From: Synergistota bacterium | Lineage (GTDB): Bacteria > Synergistota > Synergistia > Synergistales > Aminobacteriaceae | Assembly (NCBI GenBank): GCA_022704435.1 | Contig: JAKJGK010000002.1 | Coordinates: 1 to 49,543, forward strand | Length of the DNA: 49,543 nucleotides | Reading direction: 5' to 3' | Shown here: positions 16,218-25,073 of the stretch, one piece after another | Layout: each line of letters starts with the position of its first letter | Numbering within the stretch: the first letter of the stretch is position 1 | Translations under genes and position numbers: made by a program | Notes under the pieces: model-generated | What the model saw: the letters and a program-made list of their open reading frames with translations, nothing else | Told to the model about the DNA's origin: nothing | Databases searched by the model: none

Positions 16218-17495
16218 ATGGCGGTTCTGTTCAAGGATGTGCTCGCAGTAGATGGAGACATGCAGCGCGGGAGGTTCTGCTCCGTCAGGGTGGAGGACGG
16301 GCGAATATCCGCCGTGGCGGACAAGCTTGCCGCCCTTCCTGGCGACGAGGTCGTCGAGGGGAGGAGGCGCATGGCGCTAATCCCTGGTTTCGTCAACGCC
16401 CACACCCATGCGGCCATGTGCCTGCTTCGCGGCATAGGCGAGGAGGCGCCCCTCAAGGAGTGGCTGGAGGACAAGATCTGGCCCGCTGAGGCCAGGTTGA
16501 CCCCGGAGTACATCCACTGGGGGACTAAGGCGGCCCTGCTGGAGATGGCAGCCAACGGGACGACGGCGTTCGCCGACATGTACTTCGAGATGGACGGTGT
16601 GGTCAAGGCAGCGCTGGAGGCGGGGGTGCGCTGCGCGGCATGCCGCGGCATAGTCGGTGACGACGAGGGCAAGCTGAGGGAGGGGATTCAGCTCGCGGAG
16701 ACGTGGCGGGACCACAGGGACATGGTCTCCGTGCAACTGGGGCCGCACGCGCCCTATACCGTGCCCCCGGCGGCGATGCGCAAGATCTGCGAAGCGGCCG
16801 CAAAGCGGTCGCTGGGGGTGCACTTTCACTTTCTAGAGGCGGAGTGGGAGCTGTCCTACCTCAGGGACGAGCTCAAGATGTCGGTCGGCGAGTACCTGGA
16901 GTCCAGCGGGCTGCTCGACGTCCCCTACGCGATACTGGCGCACTGCGTGTGGCTGGACCCGGAGGTGGTCGGGGCGGCGGACTTCTCCAGGATCACTATC
17001 GCCCACAACCCGAACAGCAACCTGAAGCTCGGCAGCGGCGTCATGGATCTGACGGGCCTGGCGGCGAGGACCGGCAAGATCGCGCTGGGCACGGACGGAG
17101 CCGCAAGCAACAACCGCCTTGACATGTGGGGGGAGATGCGCTGCGCTGCGCTGCTTCACAAGGGGATACAGAAGGACCCGACGGCCCTGTCGGCTCGCGA
17201 CGCGCTTCGCATGGCGACGTACGAGGGGGCGGCGGGCCTTGGTTTCGAGAAGAACGGCCTTCTCCGGGAGGGGTGGGCGGCCGACCTGGTGCTGGTGGAC
17301 CTCGACGGGCCTCACTATCTGGGGATCGACGAGGACAACGCGGCGCTGTTCATCGTCTACGCCGGATCGTCCGCCGACGTCAGGGGCACGATGGTGGCCG
17401 GCAGATGGGTGTATCGCGACGGGCAATTTCCGCGTCTTGACCGAGACGAGATTATCGAACGGGCCGCCGGTATCAGGGCGGACCTGCTCTCATAG
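16218..17495 (+). CDS. mtaD: 5-methylthioadenosine/S-adenosylhomocysteine deaminase
   Basis: This 425-residue amidohydrolase-superfamily protein has the metal-binding HxH in NAHTHAAMCLLRG (H62, H64), a central His in GPHAPYTVP, VHFHFLEAEWE, LAHCVWLD, and the metal Asp in LGTDGAASNN (about 291-300). The GTDGAASNN plus HTHAAM signatures are characteristic of MtaD/SahH-type deaminases such as Thermotoga TM0936. It deaminates MTA to methylthioinosine and SAH to S-inosylhomocysteine. It follows ahcY by one base. Coupled with mtnA it suggests MTA salvage through methylthioinosine; see the findings. Confidence 0.92.
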   Translation: MAVLFKDVLAVDGDMQRGRFCSVRVEDGRISAVADKLAALPGDEVVEGRRRMALIPGFVNAHTHAAMCLLRGIGEEAPLKEWLEDKIWPAEARLTPEYIHWGTKAALLEMAANGTTAFADMYFEMDGVVKAALEAGVRCAACRGIVGDDEGKLREGIQLAETWRDHRDMVSVQLGPHAPYTVPPAAMRKICEAAAKRSLGVHFHFLEAEWELSYLRDELKMSVGEYLESSGLLDVPYAILAHCVWLDPEVVGAADFSRITIAHNPNSNLKLGSGVMDLTGLAARTGKIALGTDGAASNNRLDMWGEMRCAALLHKGIQKDPTALSARDALRMATYEGAAGLGFEKNGLLREGWAADLVLVDLDGPHYLGIDEDNAALFIVYAGSSADVRGTMVAGRWVYRDGQFPRLDRDEIIERAAGIRADLLS

Positions 17496-17512
17496 GGGAG
17501 GAAGAGAGAATA

Positions 17513-20203
17513 ATGCAGTGGAGATCGGGCAGAGATTTACGTTCCTTGTTCATTGACTTCTGGGTGTCCAAGGGGAGCAGGCACGTCCCCAGCTTCTCGC
17601 TGATTCCCGACGATCCTTCGCTGCTCTTCACCATCGCCGGGATGGTGCCCTTCAAACCCTACTACCTGGGGATACGGACGCCCGAGTCGCCCAGGGCGGT
17701 GACTGCCCAGAAGTGCGTCCGGACCAACGACATAGAGAACGTCGGGCATACGGCCCGCCACCACACCTTCTTCGAGATGCTCGGAAACTTCGCCTGGGGG
17801 GACTATTTCAAGAGGGAGGCGATAACCTGGGCGTGGGAGTTCCTCACGGAGGTCGCTGGCCTGGAGCCGGAGCGCATGCACGCCACCATCTACCTCGACG
17901 ACGAGGAGGCCTACGATGTGTGGCACAGGGAGGTGGGGCTCCCCGACGACAGGATCTCCCGCTTCGACAAGGACGCCAACTTCTGGTTCATGGGTACCCA
18001 GGGGCCGTGCGGGCCTTGCTCGGAGATCATGTACGACCAGGGACCCGAGTTCTCCTGCGGGAGGCCGGATTGCGCGGTCGGGTGCAGCTGCGACAGGTAC
18101 CTCGAGATCTGGAACCTGGTCTTCACCCAGTTCGACCTGCAGAAGGACGGGACGCTTGTCCCGCTGCCGAAGAAGAACATAGACACCGGAATGGGGCTGG
18201 AGCGCCTCGCCTCCGTGGTGCAGAGGGTCCGCACCGACTTCGAGACGGATCTGTTCCGTCCGCTGATCGACAGGGCCTGCGCGCTCGGCGGAATAAGATA
18301 CGGCGACAGCTCCAAGAACGACCTCGCGGCAAGGGTCATCGCGGACCACGTCCGCTCGGTGGTGTTCATGATCGCTGACGGAATACTCCCGTCCAACGAC
18401 GGCCGCGGATACGTGCTGCGCAGGCTGCTTCGCCGCGCCGCCCGCTTCGGACGCCTGCTGGGGGTCGAGCGCCCCTTCCTGGTAGATTTCATACCCGACG
18501 TGATAAGCCTGATGGGAGACCCGTACAGGGAGATAGTGGACAACCGTCTGATGGTCGAGCAGATTATCAACGTTGAGGAGAAGCGCTTCGGGCGTACCCT
18601 GCAGCAGGGGACGGAGCTGCTGGAGTCAGAGATGTCCCGCCTGCGTGCCTCGGGCGGGAGCGTTCTGTCGGGGGAGGTCGCCTTCGAGCTGTACGACACC
18701 TACGGGTTTCCACCGGAGCTCACGGACGAGATGGTCCAGGAGAACGGATTCACGATGAACCGCCCGGAATTCGACGTGCAGATGAAAGCCCAGCGGGAGC
18801 GGGCCAGGGCGTCGAGCAAGCAGAAGAGGAGCGAGATGACAGGAGACGTGTACAACGAGCTGAACGAGGAGCTCGGGGACACGGAGTTCGTCGGCTACTC
18901 GGACTGTTCGTCTCTGTCCGTCGTGGAGGCGCTGATAGTGGACGGAGCCCGGGTGGACTCGATCCAGTCCGGGGAGAGGGGAGAGGCGGTGCTCGACCGA
19001 ACCCCGTTCTACGCGGAGAAGGGCGGCCAGGTAGGGGACACCGGGATGCTCAGCGGAGACGGCTTCAAGGTCGAGGTCCTCGACACGGTGACCCGCGGCA
19101 AGGGATTGACGGTTCACATGATCAGGGTTGCGGAGGGGACGCTCGAGGTCGGTGCCTCCGTGCACGCCTGCGTGAACGCAGAGAGGCTTCGCTCCATCCG
19201 CCGCAACCACACCGCGACCCACCTGCTGCACGAATCACTGTCACGGGTGCTGGGCGGACACGTGCGCCAGTCCGGTTCACTGGTCGGGGAAAGGGGCCTC
19301 CGCTTCGATTTCACTCACTTCGAGCCCATGACCAGGGAGCAGATCGACGAGGTTGAGCGCGAGGTCAACCATCGCATACTCGCCAACGAGAGCCTGGAGA
19401 TCACGGAGACCGACATGGAGCATGCTCGCGCCGAGGGTGCGAAGGCGCTGTTCGAAGAGAAGTACGGCGACGTCGTGCGGGTGGTGAAGGTCCCCGGCTT
19501 CTCCGCGGAGCTGTGCGGGGGGCTGCACGTGAACTCCACCGGCGAGATCGGGGTGTTCAAGATCCTGAAGGAAGAGAGCATCGGCTCGGGTACCCGCAGG
19601 ATAATCGCTGTCACCGGCATGGAGGCCTTGCGGGCCTTCCAGCGCTCGTGGAAGACCCTGGCGGCTCTGGCCGGGATACTCTCCTCCGACGAATCGAACG
19701 TGCAGGAGAAGGTGGAGAACCTCCTGGGCGAGGTGAAGTCGCTGTCCCGCGCCATGGAGGAGATGAAGATAAAAACGCTGAGCAGCAGGCTCGAGAGCTC
19801 GATTCGCCGCGCCTCGGTCAAGGGGCTCAAGGTGATGTTCGCGCGCTTTGACAACGTGGATGCCGAGACTTTGCGCGAGATGGGCGACAGGCTGCTCAAC
19901 AGGGGGCAGCGCAGGGAAGGAGCCGTCGCAGAGGGAGCCGACGAGGGGGCGGTCGTGGTGCTGGCCTCCGTCGCGGACGGGAATGCGACCATCATCGCGA
20001 TGGCCGACAAGACGGCCCTTGAGAAGAAAGTATCGGCTGGAGGGATAGTCAAGGAGGGATCCGCCATCCTCGGGGGCGGGGGCGGTGGAAGGCCCGCGAT
20101 GGCCCAGGGGGGCGGAAAGAACATCTCCGCGCTGGAGGACTTCTTCAAGGCCCTGCCCGACATTGTGGAGAGGCAGGCCGCGGGCGGAAAGGCCGGCGAA
20201 TGA
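17513..20203 (+). CDS. alaS: alanine--tRNA ligase
   Basis: The 896-residue protein is full length for AlaRS (about 875 usual). The class II catalytic core is at the N-terminus (FWVSKGSRHVPSFSLIPDDPSLLFTIAGM, then RHHTFFEMLGNFAWGDYFK and GNPxGPCSE-like GTQGPCGPCSE). The editing domain has HTATHLLHESL and CGGLHVNSTGEIG (metal-binding HxxxH and CxxxH), and a C-terminal C-Ala domain is rich in glycine near GGGGGGRPAMAQGGG. It charges tRNA-Ala and clears mischarged Ser/Gly. The start follows GGGGAGGAAGAG. Its end overlaps ruvX by ATGA. Confidence 0.97.
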   Translation: MQWRSGRDLRSLFIDFWVSKGSRHVPSFSLIPDDPSLLFTIAGMVPFKPYYLGIRTPESPRAVTAQKCVRTNDIENVGHTARHHTFFEMLGNFAWGDYFKREAITWAWEFLTEVAGLEPERMHATIYLDDEEAYDVWHREVGLPDDRISRFDKDANFWFMGTQGPCGPCSEIMYDQGPEFSCGRPDCAVGCSCDRYLEIWNLVFTQFDLQKDGTLVPLPKKNIDTGMGLERLASVVQRVRTDFETDLFRPLIDRACALGGIRYGDSSKNDLAARVIADHVRSVVFMIADGILPSNDGRGYVLRRLLRRAARFGRLLGVERPFLVDFIPDVISLMGDPYREIVDNRLMVEQIINVEEKRFGRTLQQGTELLESEMSRLRASGGSVLSGEVAFELYDTYGFPPELTDEMVQENGFTMNRPEFDVQMKAQRERARASSKQKRSEMTGDVYNELNEELGDTEFVGYSDCSSLSVVEALIVDGARVDSIQSGERGEAVLDRTPFYAEKGGQVGDTGMLSGDGFKVEVLDTVTRGKGLTVHMIRVAEGTLEVGASVHACVNAERLRSIRRNHTATHLLHESLSRVLGGHVRQSGSLVGERGLRFDFTHFEPMTREQIDEVEREVNHRILANESLEITETDMEHARAEGAKALFEEKYGDVVRVVKVPGFSAELCGGLHVNSTGEIGVFKILKEESIGSGTRRIIAVTGMEALRAFQRSWKTLAALAGILSSDESNVQEKVENLLGEVKSLSRAMEEMKIKTLSSRLESSIRRASVKGLKVMFARFDNVDAETLREMGDRLLNRGQRREGAVAEGADEGAVVVLASVADGNATIIAMADKTALEKKVSAGGIVKEGSAILGGGGGGRPAMAQGGGKNISALEDFFKALPDIVERQAAGGKAGE

Positions 20204-20628
20204 GGAGACGGGCGCTGGCCCTCGATATCGGATCAGTCCGAATTGGTGTAGCGGTCAGCGATCCCCTGGGGATGTTCGCCCGGGGGATCGCAGTTCTGCG
20301 GGCCGACTCGGACTGGATGGGGGAGCTGGACTCATTGATCCGCGAGTACGACCCTGAGGTGCTGCTGCTGGGGGTGCCGATACGCACCGGAGGCGACAGG
20401 GGGCCGGAGGCAAGGAGGGTGGAGGATCTGTCGGGCGTGCTCGCGGAGCGCTACCCGTCGGTCAATGTCGTCCTGCACGATGAGCGCTTCTCCACCACGA
20501 TAGCGACCAGGGCCCTGATCGAAGGGGATGTCTCGCGGAGGGACAGGAAGAAGAAGGTGGACATGGTGGCGGCCGCTGTCATCCTCCAGAGCTGGCTTGA
20601 CCGCGAAGGGGAATCGCGCGCGCCATGA
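20200..20628 (+). CDS. ruvX: RuvX/YqgF family putative Holliday junction resolvase
   Basis: The 142-residue RNase H-fold protein has ALALDIGSVRIGVAVSDPLG at the N-terminus (first catalytic Asp), EVLLLGVPIRTGGDRGPEA in the middle, and VVLHDERFSTTIATRAL then KKKVDMVAAAVILQSWL, which contribute the remaining acidic residues (Glu in DERFST and the Asp of VDMVAA). The family is linked to 16S rRNA 5'-end processing and suspected of Holliday-junction cleavage. It is translationally coupled to alaS upstream and mutS downstream. The alaS-ruvX pairing is widespread. Confidence 0.92.
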   Translation: MRRRALALDIGSVRIGVAVSDPLGMFARGIAVLRADSDWMGELDSLIREYDPEVLLLGVPIRTGGDRGPEARRVEDLSGVLAERYPSVNVVLHDERFSTTIATRALIEGDVSRRDRKKKVDMVAAAVILQSWLDREGESRAP

Positions 20629-23294
20629 GCGGCACGGAGCTATCGGAGACGACATTGGCGAAGAGCGCGACGAACCGCCCTGCATCCGCCTCGTCGAGGC
20701 CCGAGGACGCCAGGCTGACCCCGATGCTTGCCCAGTACTTCGAGTGGAAGGACCGCTACCCGGACTGCATCCTGTTCTTCCGGATGGGAGATTTCTACGA
20801 GATGTTCTTCGACGACGCCGTCAAGGCCTCGGCCATCCTGGACATCACCCTCACAGCGAGGGACGCGGAGAAGAGCGTCCCGATGGCGGGGGTACCGTGG
20901 CACTCGGTGAACGGCTACCTGGCCAGGCTGGTCCGCGCCAAGTTCAAGGTCGCCATCTGCGAGCAGGTCACGGAGCCGGGCGGCAGGGGCCTGGTGGAGA
21001 GAAGGGTGGTGCGGGTGGTGACCCCCGGCACCTTCGTGCCCGAGGAGGCGGGGTCGGGGGGCAGGCTGGCCGCGATCTGTCGATCGGGCGGGGATCTGGC
21101 CGTGGCCCTCCTGTCGGTGGAGACCGGCCGCCTTGAGGCGGGGGTCTTGTCGAGGGCCGAGGCTGGCGCGATCCTGGGTTCTTTCGCGCCCGGGGAGCTG
21201 ATCCACCCCGCGGGGCTGAACCCGTCGGAGTGGGCCCCGCAGGCGACCGACTACTTCGCGGTGCCTAGGGAGGACGAGTTCTTCAACCCTGCCCTTGGGA
21301 CCAGGCGTCTTCTTCAGCTCTGGGGGGCTACCACCCTGGCCTCTTTCGGGCTAGAGGACGACTCCCCGGCTGCCGGGGCCGCGGCCGCCGCGCTGGAGTA
21401 CCTGTCGGAGACCCAGTTCACGGCCGCTGGCTACGTCAAGCATGCTCACCCCTTGAGGTCAAGCAACTACATGTATATAGACCTCCCGACCGCCTTGAAC
21501 CTGGAGCTGATCGCCGGCGGAGGCGGACGCGAGGAGGGCTCGCCGACTCTGTTCAGGACTTTGAACCGATGCAGGTCGGCCATGGGGAGGCGCACACTGG
21601 CGGAGTGGCTGCTCAGGCCTCTGGTGGACGTGGGCGACATCGAGCGCAGGCAGGACGCGGTCGAATGGCTGGTGGCAAACAGAGAGGGAAGACGTTCGTT
21701 GCGCGACCTGCTCGGCGGTTGCCGAGACGTGGAACGGTCGTCGTCACGTCTCGGCCTCGGGACCGGCAACCCAAAGGATCTGGGCGTCATACGCGACACT
21801 CTGTCGCTGCTCCCCTCGCTGCTCTCCCTCTGCGCGGGCACCCCCCTCCACCGCTGGACCGGGGAGCTTGCGGACTTCACTGCGCTCGGGGAGGAGCTGA
21901 GCGCGGCGCTCGCGGACGACCTGCCCAGAGGGAAGGCACAGGGCGGGATCATTCGCGACGGCTACGACGCGGAGCTGGACAGGTGGCGAAGGGTCGAATC
22001 GGGCGCCTCCGAGACCATGGACGAATACGTGGACAGGGTGCGCGCGATGACGGGGATCTCGAGGATAAAGGCCGGGTACAACAGGGTGTTCGGATACTAC
22101 CTCGAGGTGAGCAGGGCGGCACTGGCCTCCGGCGACCTGCAAATCCCGGACTGGTTCATCCGGAAGCAGACGCTGGTCAACGCGGAGCGCTTCATTACCG
22201 AGGAGATGAAGGAGCTGGAGGAGAGGATAGCGTCCGCCTCCTCGGAGATAGCCCTCAGAGAAGAAACCCTGTACGACGGGCTGGTAGCCGCCGCCCTCGA
22301 CAGGGTGGGCGACCTTCAGTCCCTGGGTGCCGCCCTCTCCGCTCTCGACGTGCTCGCCTCCTTCGCCGAGGTGTCGGCGGAGCGCGGGTACACAAGGCCC
22401 GCGATGAACGAGGGGAACGAACTGGCGGTGAAGGATGCCCGCCACCCCGTGGTGGAGGAGTGCCTGGGCGACCTTCCGTTCGTCCCGAACTCGATCGCGC
22501 TCGACGGCGACGGGAGGAGGATCGCTCTCATCACAGGCCCGAACATGGCGGGCAAGTCCACCTACCTCAGGACTGCGGCGCTGCTCGTGGTCATGGCTCA
22601 GGCGGGCTGCTTCGTCCCGGCCGAGCACGCTTCCATGGGGGTGCGAGACCGCATTTTCACGCGAATAGGGGCCAGGGACGACCTCGCGAGAGGTGCGAGC
22701 ACCTTCATGGTCGAGATGGTGGAGACTGCGAACATCCTCAACAACGTCACAGACAGGAGCCTGGTGATCCTGGACGAGGTGGGGCGGGGCACGTCGACCT
22801 ACGACGGGATGAGCATAGCCTGGTCGGTGCTCGAGCATCTGTGCGACGGGTGCGGCTGCTCGCCCCTGGTGCTCTTCGCGACGCACTATCACGAGCTGGT
22901 CTGTTTGGAGGAGCGCTTCCCACAGGTGGAGAACCTCACCATGGCGGTCAAGGAGGATTCCGACGGTGTGTTCTTCCTGCACCAGGTGATCAGGGGGAGC
23001 GCCGACAGGTCCTACGGGATCGAGGTAGCACGTCTGGCGGGTCTGCCGAGGTCGGTGCTCAGAAGGGCTTTCGACCTTCTGCAGAGCTTCGAGAAGGACG
23101 AAAGCTGCCGCGCCCCCCGGCCCAAGCCGAGAAAGAGCAGTTCCCCGGCGGCGAGGCAGCTGACACTCTTCTCGCCCGAGCGCGCGGGGATCATCGAGGA
23201 GATCGCGGCCCTTCAGCCGGACTCGCTCACGCCGTTCAGGGCTCTTGAACTGCTCTACTCGCTGGTGGAGAAGTGCAAGGAGGCGACGCATTGA
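20625..23294 (+). CDS. mutS: DNA mismatch repair protein MutS
   Basis: This is an 889-residue MutS1. Domain I has the mismatch-wedge motif in FFRMGDFYEMFFDDA (Phe-x-Glu), preceded by LTPMLAQYFEWK. Connector, lever and clamp domains follow, including AGYNRVFGYYLEVS. The ATPase has Walker A GPNMAGKSTYLR (about 637-648), Walker B LVILDEVGRGTSTYDGMSIAW, and a His loop in LFATHYHEL. The C-terminus has the SYGIEVARLAGLP helix-turn-helix region and an Ala/Pro-rich tail. It recognises base mismatches and recruits MutL, encoded directly after. ATGA overlap with ruvX and TTGA overlap with mutL. Confidence 0.97.
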   Translation: MSGTELSETTLAKSATNRPASASSRPEDARLTPMLAQYFEWKDRYPDCILFFRMGDFYEMFFDDAVKASAILDITLTARDAEKSVPMAGVPWHSVNGYLARLVRAKFKVAICEQVTEPGGRGLVERRVVRVVTPGTFVPEEAGSGGRLAAICRSGGDLAVALLSVETGRLEAGVLSRAEAGAILGSFAPGELIHPAGLNPSEWAPQATDYFAVPREDEFFNPALGTRRLLQLWGATTLASFGLEDDSPAAGAAAAALEYLSETQFTAAGYVKHAHPLRSSNYMYIDLPTALNLELIAGGGGREEGSPTLFRTLNRCRSAMGRRTLAEWLLRPLVDVGDIERRQDAVEWLVANREGRRSLRDLLGGCRDVERSSSRLGLGTGNPKDLGVIRDTLSLLPSLLSLCAGTPLHRWTGELADFTALGEELSAALADDLPRGKAQGGIIRDGYDAELDRWRRVESGASETMDEYVDRVRAMTGISRIKAGYNRVFGYYLEVSRAALASGDLQIPDWFIRKQTLVNAERFITEEMKELEERIASASSEIALREETLYDGLVAAALDRVGDLQSLGAALSALDVLASFAEVSAERGYTRPAMNEGNELAVKDARHPVVEECLGDLPFVPNSIALDGDGRRIALITGPNMAGKSTYLRTAALLVVMAQAGCFVPAEHASMGVRDRIFTRIGARDDLARGASTFMVEMVETANILNNVTDRSLVILDEVGRGTSTYDGMSIAWSVLEHLCDGCGCSPLVLFATHYHELVCLEERFPQVENLTMAVKEDSDGVFFLHQVIRGSADRSYGIEVARLAGLPRSVLRRAFDLLQSFEKDESCRAPRPKPRKSSSPAARQLTLFSPERAGIIEEIAALQPDSLTPFRALELLYSLVEKCKEATH

Positions 23295-25069
23295 GGATCA
23301 TGCCGCTGTCGGAGGACGTCTACTCCCGCATAGCAGCCGGAGAGGTGATAGAGCGCCCCTCCTCCGTCGTCAAGGAGGCGGTCGAGAACGCCATCGATGC
23401 GGGCGCAACCGAGATATCCGTGTCTCTGGCGGAGGGGGGCAAGATACGAATTGTCGTCGAGGACAACGGTGACGGGATCTCGTTCGACGAGCTTCCGCTG
23501 GCGGTCTCGCGCTACGCCACCAGCAAGATAAGCACGGTGGAGGAGCTGGAGGCTCTCATGTCCCTCGGATTTCGCGGGGAGGCCCTCGCAAGCATAGCTG
23601 CGGTGAGCCGCCTCGAGCTGCGGTCGCGCAGAAGAGAGGACGAGGACGGAGGGATGATCCGGGTCGAGGGCGGAGGTACGACGCGGCATGAGAGGACGTC
23701 CGCGCGCCCTGGGACGAGGGTGTCCGTGGAGGACCTGTTCTTCACGCTTCCGGCCCGCAGAAAGTTCATGAAGACCACAGCCACGGAGGCCAGGCGTGTC
23801 TTCGCATTGGTGAGGGACTTCGCGGTCGCATACCCTTCGATCTCGTTTACATGCAAGAGCGACGGAAAGACGGTCTTCTCCTCCCTCGGCGACGGCGACA
23901 GAGAGTCGCTTCTCGCCGGCATATGGGGCGGGGAGGGGCTGGATTCCCGAGGCGGAGGCTCGCTCAGGATGTGCGAGACCGCGACCACGAACCTGAAGCT
24001 CGAGTGCTGGTGGATGCCCTTCCCTGGCAAGACCAGGAGCCAGGTGTCGGCCTTCGTCAACGGCAGGGTGGTCAACGACTCCCTCATAAAAGGGGCGGCG
24101 GGCGCTCTGGCCAGGACGATGACCGGCAACTGGGCACTCTTCTTCACCGTCCCGCCCGCGCTGCTCGACGCCAACATCCATCCGGCGAAAGCGGAGGTCC
24201 GCTTCCGATATCCCGGCGAGGTGTTCGACGCTGTGCAGCAGGCGGCGCTCATCCTGTCCGGAAGGCCGTCGTCCATAGAGCCCGCCGCGGCGGGGGGATA
24301 CCGCTCCGAGCCGGGGGGATACCGCCCGGTGCCGGGCTTCGACCGAGGCAGGCCGAGGGTTCCCGACGGATCCTTCGCTCAGCCGGAAGACCTGTTCAAC
24401 AGGGTGGCCTCGGAGCCGTTCGATGCCGCGTCCGAGCCCGAGCTGCCCCCCTCGGCCGTGGAGCCGCGGGCTGCCCGCCTCCCGGAGGTCGGCTCGAGCG
24501 GCGACGGCGCGCGTTTCATCGGGTTGACGTCGTCGGGATACGTCCTGCTCGAGACGCATGACTCGCTGGTGCTGATGGACCCGCATGCGGCCCACGAGAG
24601 GGTCAACTACGAGCGGGTTCGGGCTGTCTCCGACCGCAATCCCGCGGTGCAGAGCTGCGCTGTGCCGATCCCCTTGCCGCCGTCGTTCTCGATGTCCGCC
24701 AGGGAGCACGTCGAGGCCCTGAGCGGCGTTGGGTTCGCGTTCGAGGAACAGGGCGGACTGCTGTGCCTCTCGGCGTACCCCTCCCTCCAGGGGGTGATGG
24801 ACGAGGACCCCGTCCGACTGCTTCGCTCGGTACTGTCCGAGTGGACGGAGGACCTTAGGATCTCTCTGTCCGACGTTCTCTGGAAGAAGCTTGCCACTCT
24901 CGCCTGCGGTCGGTCGGTGAAGCTCGGCCAGGACATGTCGAGCGACGAGTGCCTCGCCCTATGGAGGGAATTGAACGACTGCGAGCAGCCTTGGACGTGC
25001 CCCCACGGCAGGCCGACCGTCATGGCCATGCCGCTGAAAAAGCTGACCTCGTTCTTCGGAAGGGAGTGA
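23291..25069 (+). CDS. mutL: DNA mismatch repair protein MutL (endonuclease-type)
   Basis: The 592-residue protein has the GHKL ATPase N-terminus (IAAGEVIERPSSVVKEAVENAIDAGAT, DNGDGI, FRGEALASIAAVS) and the transducer domain, then a Pro/Gly-rich linker (about 325-400) and a C-terminal dimerisation/endonuclease domain. The latter has DPHAAHERVNYE at about 430, which fits DxHAxxExxxxE although Gln is Pro. It also has ACGRSVKLGQ and a CPHGRPT metal site near the end. MutL of this type nicks DNA, expected in bacteria lacking MutH. The TTG at 23291 is chosen: AAGGAGG lies six bases upstream and the codon overlaps the mutS stop. A GTG at 23273 overlaps that site. Confidence 0.95.
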   Translation: MRIMPLSEDVYSRIAAGEVIERPSSVVKEAVENAIDAGATEISVSLAEGGKIRIVVEDNGDGISFDELPLAVSRYATSKISTVEELEALMSLGFRGEALASIAAVSRLELRSRRREDEDGGMIRVEGGGTTRHERTSARPGTRVSVEDLFFTLPARRKFMKTTATEARRVFALVRDFAVAYPSISFTCKSDGKTVFSSLGDGDRESLLAGIWGGEGLDSRGGGSLRMCETATTNLKLECWWMPFPGKTRSQVSAFVNGRVVNDSLIKGAAGALARTMTGNWALFFTVPPALLDANIHPAKAEVRFRYPGEVFDAVQQAALILSGRPSSIEPAAAGGYRSEPGGYRPVPGFDRGRPRVPDGSFAQPEDLFNRVASEPFDAASEPELPPSAVEPRAARLPEVGSSGDGARFIGLTSSGYVLLETHDSLVLMDPHAAHERVNYERVRAVSDRNPAVQSCAVPIPLPPSFSMSAREHVEALSGVGFAFEEQGGLLCLSAYPSLQGVMDEDPVRLLRSVLSEWTEDLRISLSDVLWKKLATLACGRSVKLGQDMSSDECLALWRELNDCEQPWTCPHGRPTVMAMPLKKLTSFFGRE

Positions 25070-25073
25070 CCCT

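Noticed and set aside
15314-16672. 452-residue minus-strand open frame opposite ahcY and mtaD
   Set aside because: Low-complexity His/Arg/Leu translation typical of antisense to GC3-rich genes; both sense genes are certain.
21569-23291. Long alternative frames (559 residues plus strand, 515 residues minus strand) over mutS
   Set aside because: Composition is Arg/Gly/Ala-rich or His/Arg-rich with no domain, and mutS is complete with all motifs.
23255-24709. 484-residue minus-strand frame over mutL
   Set aside because: Antisense shadow of a confirmed gene, with no plausible ribosome site or motif.
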